Source: Konateibacter massiliensis
GTDB taxonomy: Bacteria; Bacillota; Clostridia; Lachnospirales; Lachnospiraceae
Reading direction: 5' to 3'
NCBI RefSeq assembly: GCF_900184995.1
Contig: NZ_LT860099.1
Span: 62,001 to 126,000 of the forward strand
Length of the DNA stretch: 64,000 bases
Shown here: one piece after another, positions 26,528 to 35,197 of the stretch
Position numbering within the stretch: position 1 is the first letter of the stretch
How the letters are laid out: each line of letters begins with the position of its first letter
Notes under the pieces: model-generated
What the model saw: only the letters and a program-made list of their open reading frames with translations
Told to the model about the DNA's origin: nothing
Databases searched by the model: none
Program-made: the position numbers and the translations under genes

Positions 26528-28585
26528 ATGAACAGCTATGGCTACAATGCAACGTATTTGATAAAAAATGGGAAGCCTTGGTTTCCGATTATGGGAGAAA
26601 TTCATTTTTCCAGAGTGCCCAAGGAAGAGTGGAGAGACTATCTGCTTAAAATGAAAGCGGGCGGTGTCACGGTTGTGTCGTCGTACTGTATCTGGATTCA
26701 CCATGAGGAGATAGAAGGACGTTATGATTTTGAAGGAAATAAGAATGTCGGCGAATTTGTAAAGGTATGTCAGGAGTGCGGCTTGGAACTGATACTGCGT
26801 GTCGGACCATGGTGCCACGGTGAGGTGAGAAACGGAGGCTTTCCGGACTGGCTTTTACAAAAGCCGTTTCAGCTTCGGGAAAATAATGAGGAATATTTTA
26901 GCACGATAAGGCAGTATTACGGCAAGCTATATGAGCAGGTAGACGGGCTGCTTCTTGGGCAGGGCGGACCGATTATCGGTTTGCAGATTGAAAACGAATA
27001 TGGACACTGTGGGGGTCTGACAGGTGAGGCAGGCGAGGAGCATATGAGGAGACTTACAAAGCTTGCGAAGGAAGTGGGCTTTGAAGTGCCGCTTTACACA
27101 GCCACGGGCTGGGGAGGCGCGGTAACAGGAGGATTGATTCCGGTTATGGGCGGCTATTGTGATGCTCCTTGGGACGCGAGGATAACGGAGATTGAGCCAA
27201 GCGGCAACTATGTTTTTTCACATGAGAGGAACGACCAAAATATCGGAAGTGACTATGGAATTGGGCATGGAATCACGTTTGATATGAATGCATTTCCGTT
27301 TCTCACCGCAGAGCTGGGAGGCGGTTTACAGGTGACAAAGCACAGAAGACCAAGGGTGTCGGGAAGCGATATCGGAGCAATGTCCTTGGTCAAATTAGGA
27401 AGCGGTGTCAATTTGCTTGGCTATTATATGTACTGCGGCGGTACAAATCCAAAGGGAATTTTAACAAGCTTGCAGGAGACGAAAGCGACGGGCTATGCAA
27501 ATGATTTGCCTGAGCTGTCTTATGATTTTCAGGCAGCAGTCGGAGAGTATGGGCAGATATCTGATGTGTATAAGGAAATCAAACTGCTTTCGATGTTTAT
27601 AAAAGATTTTGGGGAAGAACTATGTAATCTGCCTTCTGTTATACCGGCGGATAATCCGAACACACCGGCGGATTTTTTAAATTTGCGATATACGTATCGC
27701 CACGATGGCAGTAAGGGCTATGTTTTTATCAACAATTATCAGAGACGCAGAGTGATGGCGGAGCACAAAGATGTGGAGCTTACAGTTGAACTTTTGAACG
27801 AGACAATCACATTTTCAAAATTTGATGTAGCGGACGGAGATTATTTTTTCTATCCGATTAATATGAAAATTGGCGAGGCGGTATTAAAGAAGGCTTTTGC
27901 AACGCCGCTTTGTATTTTAAATGGGAAAAGCTATGTTTTTTACACAGATACGGAGCCAAATTATGAGCTTGCGGGCGAATTAGGGGATAACGAGCTTATC
28001 ACCATCAGCCGCGAGGAAGCAAGGAATGCGTGGAAAGTAACACTCGACAAAGAATATTTAGTGATTGGCGACTGTGTCGTGCTTCAAAAGGATGAGGGAT
28101 TGGAGCTTATTTCGAAGGGGAAAGTAAGCGTAAAGATTTATCCTGAGTTAGAGAGTGCACCGGAGGGATTTTTAAAAACCGGAAAGTCGGGAATGTTTAC
28201 AACTTATGAGGCGGGAGAGGATATTGAGGCTTCCCAAGCGGAATTTAACCTGATAAAAGAGAGCGACAACAGCGTTTCTTATGAAATAGGAATACAGTAT
28301 ACAGGAAAGGCGGACAATTATTTCCTGCGGCTGGATTATGAGGGAGAAAGCGCAAGGCTGTATGCGGACGATGAACTGGTTGCGGACCATTTTTACTATG
28401 GGGAGGAGTGGAAGATTGGCTTAAAGAGGCTTGGGCTTCCCAAGATGCTGCGACTTGAGATTGCAAAGCTTTCAAAGGAGACTCCAGTTTATCTGGAAAA
28501 ATCGCCGGAACTTGGAGCTGAGGGAGTGAAACGGCTTAAGGCGGCAGTGATTGAGAATGAGGTGAGACGGAGGCTGGAGATATGA
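26528..28585 (+). CDS. Glycoside hydrolase family 35 (beta-galactosidase-type)
   Basis: A 685-residue enzyme with the GH35 TIM barrel at the N terminus: GEIHFSRVPKEEWRDYLLKMKAGG, an LRVGPWCHGEVRNGGFPDWL signature, acid/base E157 in IENEYG and nucleophile E262 in FLTAELGGG. The C-terminal ~330 residues are beta-rich. It has no signal peptide, so it should hydrolyse imported oligosaccharides, most plausibly beta-linked galactose of pectin side chains. Its start is 1 nt after the upstream gene (AAGGGAG site), so the two are tightly coupled and presumably under the divergent AraC regulator. A hairpin terminator follows. Confidence 0.92.
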   Translation: MNSYGYNATYLIKNGKPWFPIMGEIHFSRVPKEEWRDYLLKMKAGGVTVVSSYCIWIHHEEIEGRYDFEGNKNVGEFVKVCQECGLELILRVGPWCHGEVRNGGFPDWLLQKPFQLRENNEEYFSTIRQYYGKLYEQVDGLLLGQGGPIIGLQIENEYGHCGGLTGEAGEEHMRRLTKLAKEVGFEVPLYTATGWGGAVTGGLIPVMGGYCDAPWDARITEIEPSGNYVFSHERNDQNIGSDYGIGHGITFDMNAFPFLTAELGGGLQVTKHRRPRVSGSDIGAMSLVKLGSGVNLLGYYMYCGGTNPKGILTSLQETKATGYANDLPELSYDFQAAVGEYGQISDVYKEIKLLSMFIKDFGEELCNLPSVIPADNPNTPADFLNLRYTYRHDGSKGYVFINNYQRRRVMAEHKDVELTVELLNETITFSKFDVADGDYFFYPINMKIGEAVLKKAFATPLCILNGKSYVFYTDTEPNYELAGELGDNELITISREEARNAWKVTLDKEYLVIGDCVVLQKDEGLELISKGKVSVKIYPELESAPEGFLKTGKSGMFTTYEAGEDIEASQAEFNLIKESDNSVSYEIGIQYTGKADNYFLRLDYEGESARLYADDELVADHFYYGEEWKIGLKRLGLPKMLRLEIAKLSKETPVYLEKSPELGAEGVKRLKAAVIENEVRRRLEI

Positions 28586-28631
28586 GGAATTGCAGGCTGT
28601 GCTTCAGCCTGTAATTCCCGGGATTAATTTT
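28585..28631 (+). terminator. Terminator after GH35
   Basis: A 14-bp stem with one G-U pair (28586-28599 with 28605-28618) is followed by a short GC step and ATTTTT. Confidence 0.8.
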
Positions 28632-28714
28632 TGACTTCAAACGCTTTCAATCCCATGCATAATTCCATAAAAAAAACATAACATAGTAATAATCAATATA
28701 GTCGGAGTAATGCG

Positions 28715-29977
28715 ATGAAAAGGCTTAAGATATGGGCTTTTGTCCTTCTATTATTAATTACTTATACTTTATGTCCAATAAAACAAACTTATGCCAGTGA
28801 GTTAGACACTTCTGGTGAACAAAATACAGAAAGCGAAGAAGTCCAAGGCGAAGAAGGAGCAGAAACAGCAGATAACACTGCACTGATTGACAATGCAGGT
28901 ATCGAGATTTCGGCTCCTTCTGCGATTTTGATGGAGGCATCAACCGGAACTATTATTTATGAAAAAAATTCAAAGGAGCAGTTAAGACCCGCAAGTATTA
29001 CAAAGATTATGACTTTGATTATAATTTTTGATGCACTTGAAGCTGGGAAAATAACATTGGAGGATACCGTGACCGTTTCGGAGTATGCCGCCAGCATGGG
29101 AGGCTCACAAGTATTTCTTGAGCCGGGTGAAACGCAGACGGTAGATACGATGATTAAATGTATTGCAGTTGCAAGTGCAAATGACGCGTGTGTAGCAATG
29201 GCTGAGTACATATACGGCAGTGAATCAGAGTTCGTTAATCAAATGAATGAAAGAGCCAAAGGACTTGGCATGGAAAATACACATTTTGTAAACTGCAATG
29301 GTTTGGATGTTGACGGACATATGACGAGTGCCTATGACGTTGCACTTATGTCAAGGGAGCTGATTGTAAAATATCCGCAAATACATAATTATTCTACAAT
29401 TTGGATGGAGAATATCACCCATGTTACGAAAAAAGGCTCGACGGAGTTTGGCTTAACCAATACAAATAAGCTGATTAAGCAGTACGAATATGCAACCGGA
29501 TTGAAAACCGGCTCGACAAGTCTTGCAAAATATTGTGTATCTGCCACGGCAGTCAAAAATGACATTGAGCTGATTGCGGTCATCATGGCGGCACCGGATT
29601 ACAAAGTCCGCTTTCAGGATGCTACAACCTTGCTGAATTTTGGCTATGGAAAATGTCAGGTTTATTCCGATGATAATCAGGAGCCTCTGCCTCAGATAGC
29701 AGTGAAAAAGGGAATTGAGCGAAGCGTGAATTGTGAGTATGAGGATAATTTTAAATATTTAGATGTAACAGGTGCCGATTTGACTTCTGTTGAGAAAGAA
29801 ATGCAGCTTCCGGAAAGTGTAGAAGCACCGATCAATGCAGGAGATATGGCGGGGAAAATTGTCTATACATTAGGCGGAAAAGAAATTGGCTATACAAAGA
29901 TTTTATATACTGCATCAGTCGACGAAGCTGCTTATATGGATTATTTTCTGAGGACATTAAAGCTATTTGTGTTATAA
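28715..29977 (+). CDS. D-alanyl-D-alanine carboxypeptidase (DacA/DacF type, penicillin-binding protein)
   Basis: This exported serine peptidase trims the terminal D-Ala of peptidoglycan stem peptides. A signal peptide lies at ~1-25 (ending near TYASE) and an acidic linker at ~28-50. The active-site triad is S94-x-x-K97 (SITK), S154-A-N156 and K264-T-G. The C-terminal PBP5-like domain covers ~310-400, with a hydrophobic last segment fitting a membrane anchor. GGAG precedes the ATG. It could serve vegetative or spore cortex peptidoglycan. Confidence 0.92.
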   Translation: MKRLKIWAFVLLLLITYTLCPIKQTYASELDTSGEQNTESEEVQGEEGAETADNTALIDNAGIEISAPSAILMEASTGTIIYEKNSKEQLRPASITKIMTLIIIFDALEAGKITLEDTVTVSEYAASMGGSQVFLEPGETQTVDTMIKCIAVASANDACVAMAEYIYGSESEFVNQMNERAKGLGMENTHFVNCNGLDVDGHMTSAYDVALMSRELIVKYPQIHNYSTIWMENITHVTKKGSTEFGLTNTNKLIKQYEYATGLKTGSTSLAKYCVSATAVKNDIELIAVIMAAPDYKVRFQDATTLLNFGYGKCQVYSDDNQEPLPQIAVKKGIERSVNCEYEDNFKYLDVTGADLTSVEKEMQLPESVEAPINAGDMAGKIVYTLGGKEIGYTKILYTASVDEAAYMDYFLRTLKLFVL

Positions 29978-30001
29978 AAAAATGCTATGTACCGAGGGGA
30001 A

Positions 30002-30160
30002 TTAATTCCCTCCGGGTCCGTCCTGACGAGGTCTTGTCGATTCAGGAAGCGGTTGAACGCTGGAAACAGACTTGGTTGAATTCTTACTTTGAGGTAAATC
30101 CACATTTGGGATATTGTCATCGTCCAAGTCGTCGTTAGATTTTGTGTTTTTAGATTTCAT
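30002..30160 (-). CDS. Small hydrophilic protein (52 aa) ending in RPRQDGPGGN
   Basis: A minus-strand frame of 52 residues starts MKSKNTKSNDDLDDDNIP, is rich in Asp, Asn, Ser and Lys, and ends with a Pro-rich tail LPESTRPRQDGPGGN. The ribosome site AAAGGAGAG lies 6 nt before the ATG, as good as any in the window. There is no hydrophobic segment and no Cys, so it is likely unstructured in isolation. The conserved-looking C-terminal DGPGG motif suggests a recognised tail, as in modified or signalling peptides. I cannot assign a family. It is convergent with the carboxypeptidase gene. Confidence 0.6.
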   Translation of the reverse strand: MKSKNTKSNDDLDDDNIPNVDLPQSKNSTKSVSSVQPLPESTRPRQDGPGGN

Positions 30161-30207
30161 AGAGTACTCTCCTTTCACGGATAGAATGCGTAAAAAAGGA
30201 GATATTT

Positions 30208-30285
30208 ATGCAGAAAATATTGAACTTTTCAGGCGAAATTTTAGGCTTTAATATTAGCTTGATTTATGATATGATAGCAAGGTGA
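30208..30285 (+). CDS. Possible 25-aa peptide ORF
   Basis: A frame of 25 codons encodes MQKILNFSGEILGFNISLI plus YDMIAR, behind an AAGGAG site 6 nt before the ATG. Its stop lies inside the left arm of a 14-bp hairpin (30274-30311). It is divergent from the 52-aa small gene with only 47 bp between the two starts, which leaves little room for two promoters, so one of the two may not be expressed. It could be a leader peptide for the phosphoesterase gene or chance. Confidence 0.25.
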   Translation: MQKILNFSGEILGFNISLIYDMIAR

Positions 30286-30311
30286 AACGGTCCGCCATTT
30301 CACCTTGCTAT
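30274..30311. repeat. Perfect 14-bp inverted repeat upstream of the phosphoesterase gene
   Basis: ATAGCAAGGTGAAA (30274-30287) pairs with 30298-30311 around a 10-nt loop. No T-run follows on either strand, so it may be a regulatory or processing structure more than a terminator. Confidence 0.6.
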
Positions 30312-30381
30312 GATTATTTATGACAAGTGAAGCAGTTTGCAGCATAGGAAATTTCTTTGCTATTTTCCAAGGAGACATATT

Positions 30382-31224
30382 TTGAAATATATTATAATTT
30401 TAGCCATATTGTGTATTTATCTCTATTATGAAAGCCGTGTGTTTAAAACACAGAGCTACGTTTTAAAATCAGATAAAATAAAAGAGCCGATAAAAATTGT
30501 CATGCTTGCCGACCTACACAATCATGTGTATGGGAAAGAAAATGATGTACTGCTTGAAGCCATTGACAAGGAAAAGCCGGATATCATTCTGGTAGCCGGA
30601 GATTTGATTGTCGCAAAGCCAAATAAAAAGCTGGATGTTCCGATTGCGTTAGTGAATAAATTAACCGAAAAGTATCCTGTTTATTATGGAATCGGCAATC
30701 ACGAATACCGATTAAAGATATATCCGGAACAATACAAAACGATGTATGAGGATTATATGGGGGCGATAAAAAGCGATAATCTTCATCTTTTGGACAACAA
30801 ACATGAAAAAGTGGTAATCAAAAATACCCCGCTGAATATTTTCGGACTGGAAATAGAGCGCGAATATTATCAAAGGCTCGTCAAAAAGAGTCTGCCGATA
30901 GATTATATGGATGGCTTGCTTGGAAAAATCAATCAGGAGGAATACAATATTTTATTGGCGCACAACCCACAGTATTTTAAATCCTATATCAAATGGGGGG
31001 CGGATTTGACACTTGCAGGGCATATTCATGGAGGGCTTATCAGGCTTCCGTTTTTAGGGGGAGTTGCATCTCCGCAGGTGGAATTCTTTCCGAAATATGA
31101 CGGCGGAATGTTTCAGGAGGATGGCAAAACAATGATTATCAGTCGGGGGCTTGGGACACACACGATTAATATCCGAATCAATAATAGAGCGGAGCTTGTG
31201 AGTATTCAACTGACAAACGAGTAA
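30382..31224 (+). CDS. Membrane-anchored metallophosphoesterase
   Basis: A 280-residue calcineurin-like phosphoesterase with an N-terminal hydrophobic anchor (residues ~2-18), then the metal-binding blocks ADLHNH, AGDLI, GIGNHEY and AGHIHGG. The extracytoplasmic catalytic domain resembles the YkuE/LpxH-like subgroup. The TTG at 30382 is the best start: GGAG lies 7 nt upstream and the protein then starts MKYIIILAIL. An ATG at 30337 lacks a ribosome site and would lie before it. The substrate is unknown. Confidence 0.85.
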   Translation: MKYIIILAILCIYLYYESRVFKTQSYVLKSDKIKEPIKIVMLADLHNHVYGKENDVLLEAIDKEKPDIILVAGDLIVAKPNKKLDVPIALVNKLTEKYPVYYGIGNHEYRLKIYPEQYKTMYEDYMGAIKSDNLHLLDNKHEKVVIKNTPLNIFGLEIEREYYQRLVKKSLPIDYMDGLLGKINQEEYNILLAHNPQYFKSYIKWGADLTLAGHIHGGLIRLPFLGGVASPQVEFFPKYDGGMFQEDGKTMIISRGLGTHTINIRINNRAELVSIQLTNE

Positions 31225-31257
31225 ATAATAAAATGAAACAGAATAAGGGATGAGAAA

Positions 31258-31998
31258 ATGGGAATACCGGTTAAATTACAGGCATTTGAAGGTCCGCTGG
31301 ACTTGCTTTTGCACCTGATAGACAAAAATAAAGTAAATATTTATGATATCCCCATCGTTGAGATTACGAAACAATATTTGGATTATATACAGCAGATGGA
31401 AAAAGAAGATTTGAATATTATGAGTGAATTTCTCGTTATGGCGGCTACGTTAATTGATATCAAATCCAGAATGTTGCTGCCAAGAGAGAAAAACGAGGAC
31501 GGCGAGGAAGAAGACCCAAGACAGGAATTGGTTGAAAAGCTCATTGAGTATAAAATGTACAAATATATGTCATATGAGCTGAAAGACAGGCAGATTGATG
31601 CAGAAAAAGCATTGTTTAAGATGCCGACGATACCAAAGGAAATAGAAGAATACAGCGAGCCTATCGATATGGAGGAGCTGCTGGATGGTTTGTCCCTATC
31701 AAAGCTGCACGGCATATTCAAATCCATTATGAGAAGACAGGAAAACAAAATTGACCCAATCAGAAGTCAGTTTGGAAAAATAGAGAAAGAGGAAGTAAAC
31801 CTTTCGGAAAAAATCGAATACATTAAGATATTTGCCGACGAAAATCGAAAGTTTAGCTTTCGAAAGCTCCTGGAAGCGCAGTGTGGGAAGATGGAGGTTA
31901 TCGTGACCTTTCTTGCCATTTTGGAGCTGATGAAAACCGGTATCATAGCCATTTCACAGGAAAATATTTTTGATGATATTTTAATCACGGCAATTTGA
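31258..31998 (+). CDS. scpA: Segregation and condensation protein A
   Basis: ScpA is the kleisin subunit of the SMC-ScpAB condensin. This 246-residue protein shows the family opening (FEGPLDLLLHLIDKNKVNIYDIPI), the middle helical region with ATLIDIKSRMLLPRE, and the C-terminal winged-helix region with VTFLAILELMKTG. It is followed after 30 nt by scpB. GATGAGAAA is a weak ribosome site. Confidence 0.95.
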   Translation: MGIPVKLQAFEGPLDLLLHLIDKNKVNIYDIPIVEITKQYLDYIQQMEKEDLNIMSEFLVMAATLIDIKSRMLLPREKNEDGEEEDPRQELVEKLIEYKMYKYMSYELKDRQIDAEKALFKMPTIPKEIEEYSEPIDMEELLDGLSLSKLHGIFKSIMRRQENKIDPIRSQFGKIEKEEVNLSEKIEYIKIFADENRKFSFRKLLEAQCGKMEVIVTFLAILELMKTGIIAISQENIFDDILITAI

Positions 31999-32028
31999 AA
32001 AAAGCCTTGATTTAAAGAGAGGGAAACA

Positions 32029-32598
32029 GTGGAGATACAGAAATTGGAAGCGATTATTGAAGCGATTTTATTTACAATGGGAGAGTCTGTGGAGCTCAGC
32101 AAAATAGCTGCTGCGATTGACCACGACGAGGAGACAACAAAGAAAATAATACATAATATGATGGACCGCTATGAGGCGGAGGACAGGGGAATTAAGATTC
32201 TAGAGCTGGAAGATTCGTTTCAGATGTGTACGAAAAAGGAAATGTATGAATATCTGATTCGAATTGCAAAGCAGCCAAAGAAGCATGTTTTGTCTGAGGT
32301 GTTGCTGGAAACCTTGTCTATCATTGCCTACAAGCAGCCGATTACCAAGCTTGAAATTGAGAAGATTCGAGGAGTAAAGTGCGACCATGCGGTAAACAAA
32401 CTGGTAGAATATAATCTAATCTGCGAATTAGGCAGGCTGGATGCACCAGGACGACCGCTTTTGTTCGGAACGACAGAGGACTTTTTAAGAGCCTTCGGCG
32501 TGCAGTCCATTGATGAGCTGCCGATGGTAAATCAGGACCGCTTTGAGGAGTTTAAGAACGAAGCAGAGGAAGAGGTACAGCTTAAGCTGGATATTTAG
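32029..32598 (+). CDS. scpB: Segregation and condensation protein B
   Basis: A 189-residue partner of ScpA with two winged-helix domains. The family pattern is clear: EAILFTMGESV at the start, ETLSIIAYKQPITKLEIEKIRGV in the middle, and RLDAPGRPLLFGTTEDFLRAFG near the end. The GTG start at 32029 follows AGAGGGAAACA. The protein acts as a dimer regulating SMC ATPase. Confidence 0.94.
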   Translation: MEIQKLEAIIEAILFTMGESVELSKIAAAIDHDEETTKKIIHNMMDRYEAEDRGIKILELEDSFQMCTKKEMYEYLIRIAKQPKKHVLSEVLLETLSIIAYKQPITKLEIEKIRGVKCDHAVNKLVEYNLICELGRLDAPGRPLLFGTTEDFLRAFGVQSIDELPMVNQDRFEEFKNEAEEEVQLKLDI

Positions 32599-32658
32599 TT
32601 GCAGGGAAGCCGTAATGTCTGAATAATAACAATATTTAAATGATTTTTACAATATATG

Positions 32659-32687
32659 TTGAGAAAATCTCCCAAATGTTGCATAAT
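32659..32687 (+). promoter_or_regulatory. Likely sigma-A promoter of the PfkB kinase gene
   Basis: TTGAGA (32659-32664), a 17-bp spacer and CATAAT (32682-32687) lie about 40 nt before the start codon. Confidence 0.65.
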
Positions 32688-32728
32688 AGAAGTAGGGAAG
32701 TAACATTGTCACGTTGGGAGGTATTTGT

Positions 32729-33637
32729 ATGAGTAAGATATTAGTAATGGGACCAATTTATGCTGAAACAACTGTGAAGGTATCAAGTATTCCGTTGCCA
32801 AACGAGAGTACGATAGATAATCCTTTCGGTATTATAACGAGTTTTTCGGGACATGGCTACAATGTTTCAAGAGCCTTGACAAAGCTTGGCGATACGGTGA
32901 ATTTTTTATCTTTCTGCGCCAATGATCCGATTAAACTGATGATGGATGAGAAGCTTAACAGAGTCGGAATTACGGATGAATTTCTTGTGCCGTCTTTAAG
33001 CCAGACGCCCCACACAATTGTGCTGTTTTCTGATGAGAAAACGAGGCAGGTTATCAATGACTTAAAGGAAAGCGATGAAGTAGAGTATGACGAGGAGATG
33101 TTCGACAGGGCAGTGGCAGACTGTGATATGGTTGTTCTTTGCAATTCCAATTATGCCAGACCATTTTTGAGAAGAGCGAAAGAGATGGGCAAAAAAATCG
33201 TCGTAGATGTTCAAGAAGTTAAGGGCGTTGATGACGAATACAACAGGGAGTTCATGGAATATGCGGATATCTTGTGTTTGAATTTTTCCTATGCGACCAA
33301 ACCATATGAAGATTTCGTAAAGGCGATAGAAGCAAAATATGGGAATGAAATTATTATCATGGGAATGGGCGACAAGGGAGCCATGATGTATGTGAAGAAG
33401 GATAACTTTATCGGTTCATTTCCGACTGTGCGCACTCGTGAGATTGTAAATACGATAGGAGCAGGTGATTCCCAGCTTTCCGCGTTTGTCCATTTTTACA
33501 TCAAGACCCAAAATCCATACTATTCATTGAAGGCAGCAATTCTTTTTGCTTCCTACAAGATAGGAAATCCAAGTGCTGCACACGGTTTCCTGACAGAGGA
33601 ACAAGTGGAGTTATTTTATAGCACGATATGGAAATAA
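32729..33637 (+). CDS. PfkB-family carbohydrate kinase
   Basis: A 302-residue ribokinase-like sugar or nucleoside kinase. It shows the N-terminal substrate-binding GHGYNVSRALTKLG (a variant of the usual GGxxxN motif), and the C-terminal TIGAGDSQLSAF with catalytic D247. The ATG at 32729 follows TTGGGAGG; an earlier in-frame start at 32714 overlaps that site. It stands alone between its own promoter and a terminator, so the substrate cannot be inferred from neighbours. Confidence 0.88.
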   Translation: MSKILVMGPIYAETTVKVSSIPLPNESTIDNPFGIITSFSGHGYNVSRALTKLGDTVNFLSFCANDPIKLMMDEKLNRVGITDEFLVPSLSQTPHTIVLFSDEKTRQVINDLKESDEVEYDEEMFDRAVADCDMVVLCNSNYARPFLRRAKEMGKKIVVDVQEVKGVDDEYNREFMEYADILCLNFSYATKPYEDFVKAIEAKYGNEIIIMGMGDKGAMMYVKKDNFIGSFPTVRTREIVNTIGAGDSQLSAFVHFYIKTQNPYYSLKAAILFASYKIGNPSAAHGFLTEEQVELFYSTIWK

Positions 33638-33697
33638 AAGAATAAAATATATAAGGTGAATATGCAGGCAAATTCATTTGCTGTGAATAACAAATGT

Positions 33698-33728
33698 AAA
33701 AAGAATGTACGCAAGTACATTCTTTTTA
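33698..33728 (+). terminator. Terminator after the PfkB kinase
   Basis: A 13-bp perfect stem (33698-33710 with 33715-33727) has an A-run on one side and a T-run on the other. Confidence 0.92.
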
Positions 33729-33820
33729 TAAATAAATGAAAAAAAGACTTGCAAATATAACGAAAATGTGGGATTTTATTATAGAATGTATTTTTCGTAA
33801 AAGGATATGGAGGAAGTACG

Positions 33821-35140
33821 ATGAAAAAAGTAGTTAAGTTTGGCGGAAGCTCACTGGCAAGTGCAGAACAGTTTAAGAAAGTTGCAGATATTATTCATGC
33901 AGATTCGGACAGAAAATATGTAGTTCCATCAGCACCGGGGAAACGTTTTTCGGAGGATACAAAGGTTACGGATATGCTTTATGATTGCTACCGGACTGTA
34001 GTGGAAGGAAAGCCGTTTGACGAGAAGCTGAAAATGATTAAGGCTCGTTACGACGAGATTATTAAGGGACTTAAGTTAGAACTGTCATTAGATAAGGAAT
34101 TTGAGGTAATTAAAAAAGAATTCCAAGAGCAGGCAGGAAGCGATTACGCTGCTTCACGAGGAGAATATTTAAACGGAATCATTATGGCAGCTTACTTAGG
34201 CTATGAATTTATAGATGCGGCAGAAGTAATCTTTTTTGATGAGAATGGAAGCTTTAATGCCCAAAAGACAAATGAAGTACTTTCATCAAAACTTGCTCAA
34301 ATAGAGAGAGCTGTTATTCCGGGCTTTTACGGTGCTTATCCGGATGGAAAGGTAAAGACTTTTTCACGAGGCGGTTCCGATATTACCGGTTCCATCGTAG
34401 CAAAGGCAGTGAAAGCTGATTTATATGAAAACTGGACTGACGTATCCGGTTTCCTTGTTGCAGACCCTAGAATTATCAAGGATGCAGAAGTGATTGAGAC
34501 GATTACATACAGAGAGCTTCGTGAGCTTTCCTATATGGGAGCAACGGTGCTTCATGAGGATGCAATCTTCCCGGTAAGAAAAGAAGGAATTCCGATTAAT
34601 ATTAAAAATACAAATGCTCCGGAAGACGCAGGTACGATGATTGTAGAAAGCACATGCCGTCAGCCGAAGTATACGATTACAGGTATAGCAGGTAAAAAAG
34701 GTTTTGTTGCAATCAATATTGAAAAAGATATGATGAATTCTGAAATCGGATTTGGAAGAAAGGTATTGGAGGCTTTTGAAAAGCATGATATTTCCTTTGA
34801 GCATGTGCCATCCGGTATCGATACAATGACGGTTTTTGTTCATCAGCCTGAGTTTGAGGGAAAAGAGCAGCTTGTACTCTCTGATATCCACCGCCTTGCT
34901 TCACCGGATACGGTTGACATGGAGACGGATTTGGCATTGATTGCTGTAGTTGGGAGAGGAATGAGGGCTACAAGAGGAACAGCCGGAAGAATTTTCTCTG
35001 CTTTAGCGCATGCAAACATCAATGTTAAGATGATTGATCAGGGATCAAGTGAGTTAAATATTATCATCGGTGTAAGAAATAGTGATTTTGAAGCTGCGAT
35101 TAAAGCGATTTACGATATTTTTGTGTTAATTCAGTTATAA
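33821..35140 (+). CDS. Aspartate kinase
   Basis: This enzyme phosphorylates L-aspartate in the first step of Lys, Met, Thr and Ile synthesis. It has the N-terminal KFGGSSLA motif, FSRGGSDITGS of the kinase core, a YMGATVLHEDAI segment, and two ACT domains in the last ~150 residues, the final part being NVKMIDQGSSELNIIIGV. At 439 residues it is a stand-alone kinase without fused homoserine dehydrogenase. GGAGG precedes the ATG. ACT domains imply feedback control by an end-product amino acid. No lysine riboswitch is visible in the 180-nt leader. Confidence 0.94.
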   Translation: MKKVVKFGGSSLASAEQFKKVADIIHADSDRKYVVPSAPGKRFSEDTKVTDMLYDCYRTVVEGKPFDEKLKMIKARYDEIIKGLKLELSLDKEFEVIKKEFQEQAGSDYAASRGEYLNGIIMAAYLGYEFIDAAEVIFFDENGSFNAQKTNEVLSSKLAQIERAVIPGFYGAYPDGKVKTFSRGGSDITGSIVAKAVKADLYENWTDVSGFLVADPRIIKDAEVIETITYRELRELSYMGATVLHEDAIFPVRKEGIPINIKNTNAPEDAGTMIVESTCRQPKYTITGIAGKKGFVAINIEKDMMNSEIGFGRKVLEAFEKHDISFEHVPSGIDTMTVFVHQPEFEGKEQLVLSDIHRLASPDTVDMETDLALIAVVGRGMRATRGTAGRIFSALAHANINVKMIDQGSSELNIIIGVRNSDFEAAIKAIYDIFVLIQL

Positions 35141-35152
35141 ATTGAACTTATA

Positions 35153-35197
35153 AAAAAATAGATTAACCACATATAGGTGCTGGTTAATCTATTTTTT
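35153..35197. terminator. Bidirectional terminator of aspartate kinase and TetR genes
   Basis: A 17-bp perfect stem (35153-35169 with 35181-35197) with A-run and T-run. It overlaps the last codons of the convergent TetR gene. Confidence 0.92.

Noticed and set aside
28631-28660. CcpA cre-like site (CAAACGCTTTCA) before the carboxypeptidase gene
   Set aside because: Only a partial match to the consensus and not near sugar-use genes on that side.
33729-33820. Lysine riboswitch ahead of aspartate kinase
   Set aside because: Only ~90 nt lie between the terminator and the gene, with no complex fold visible.
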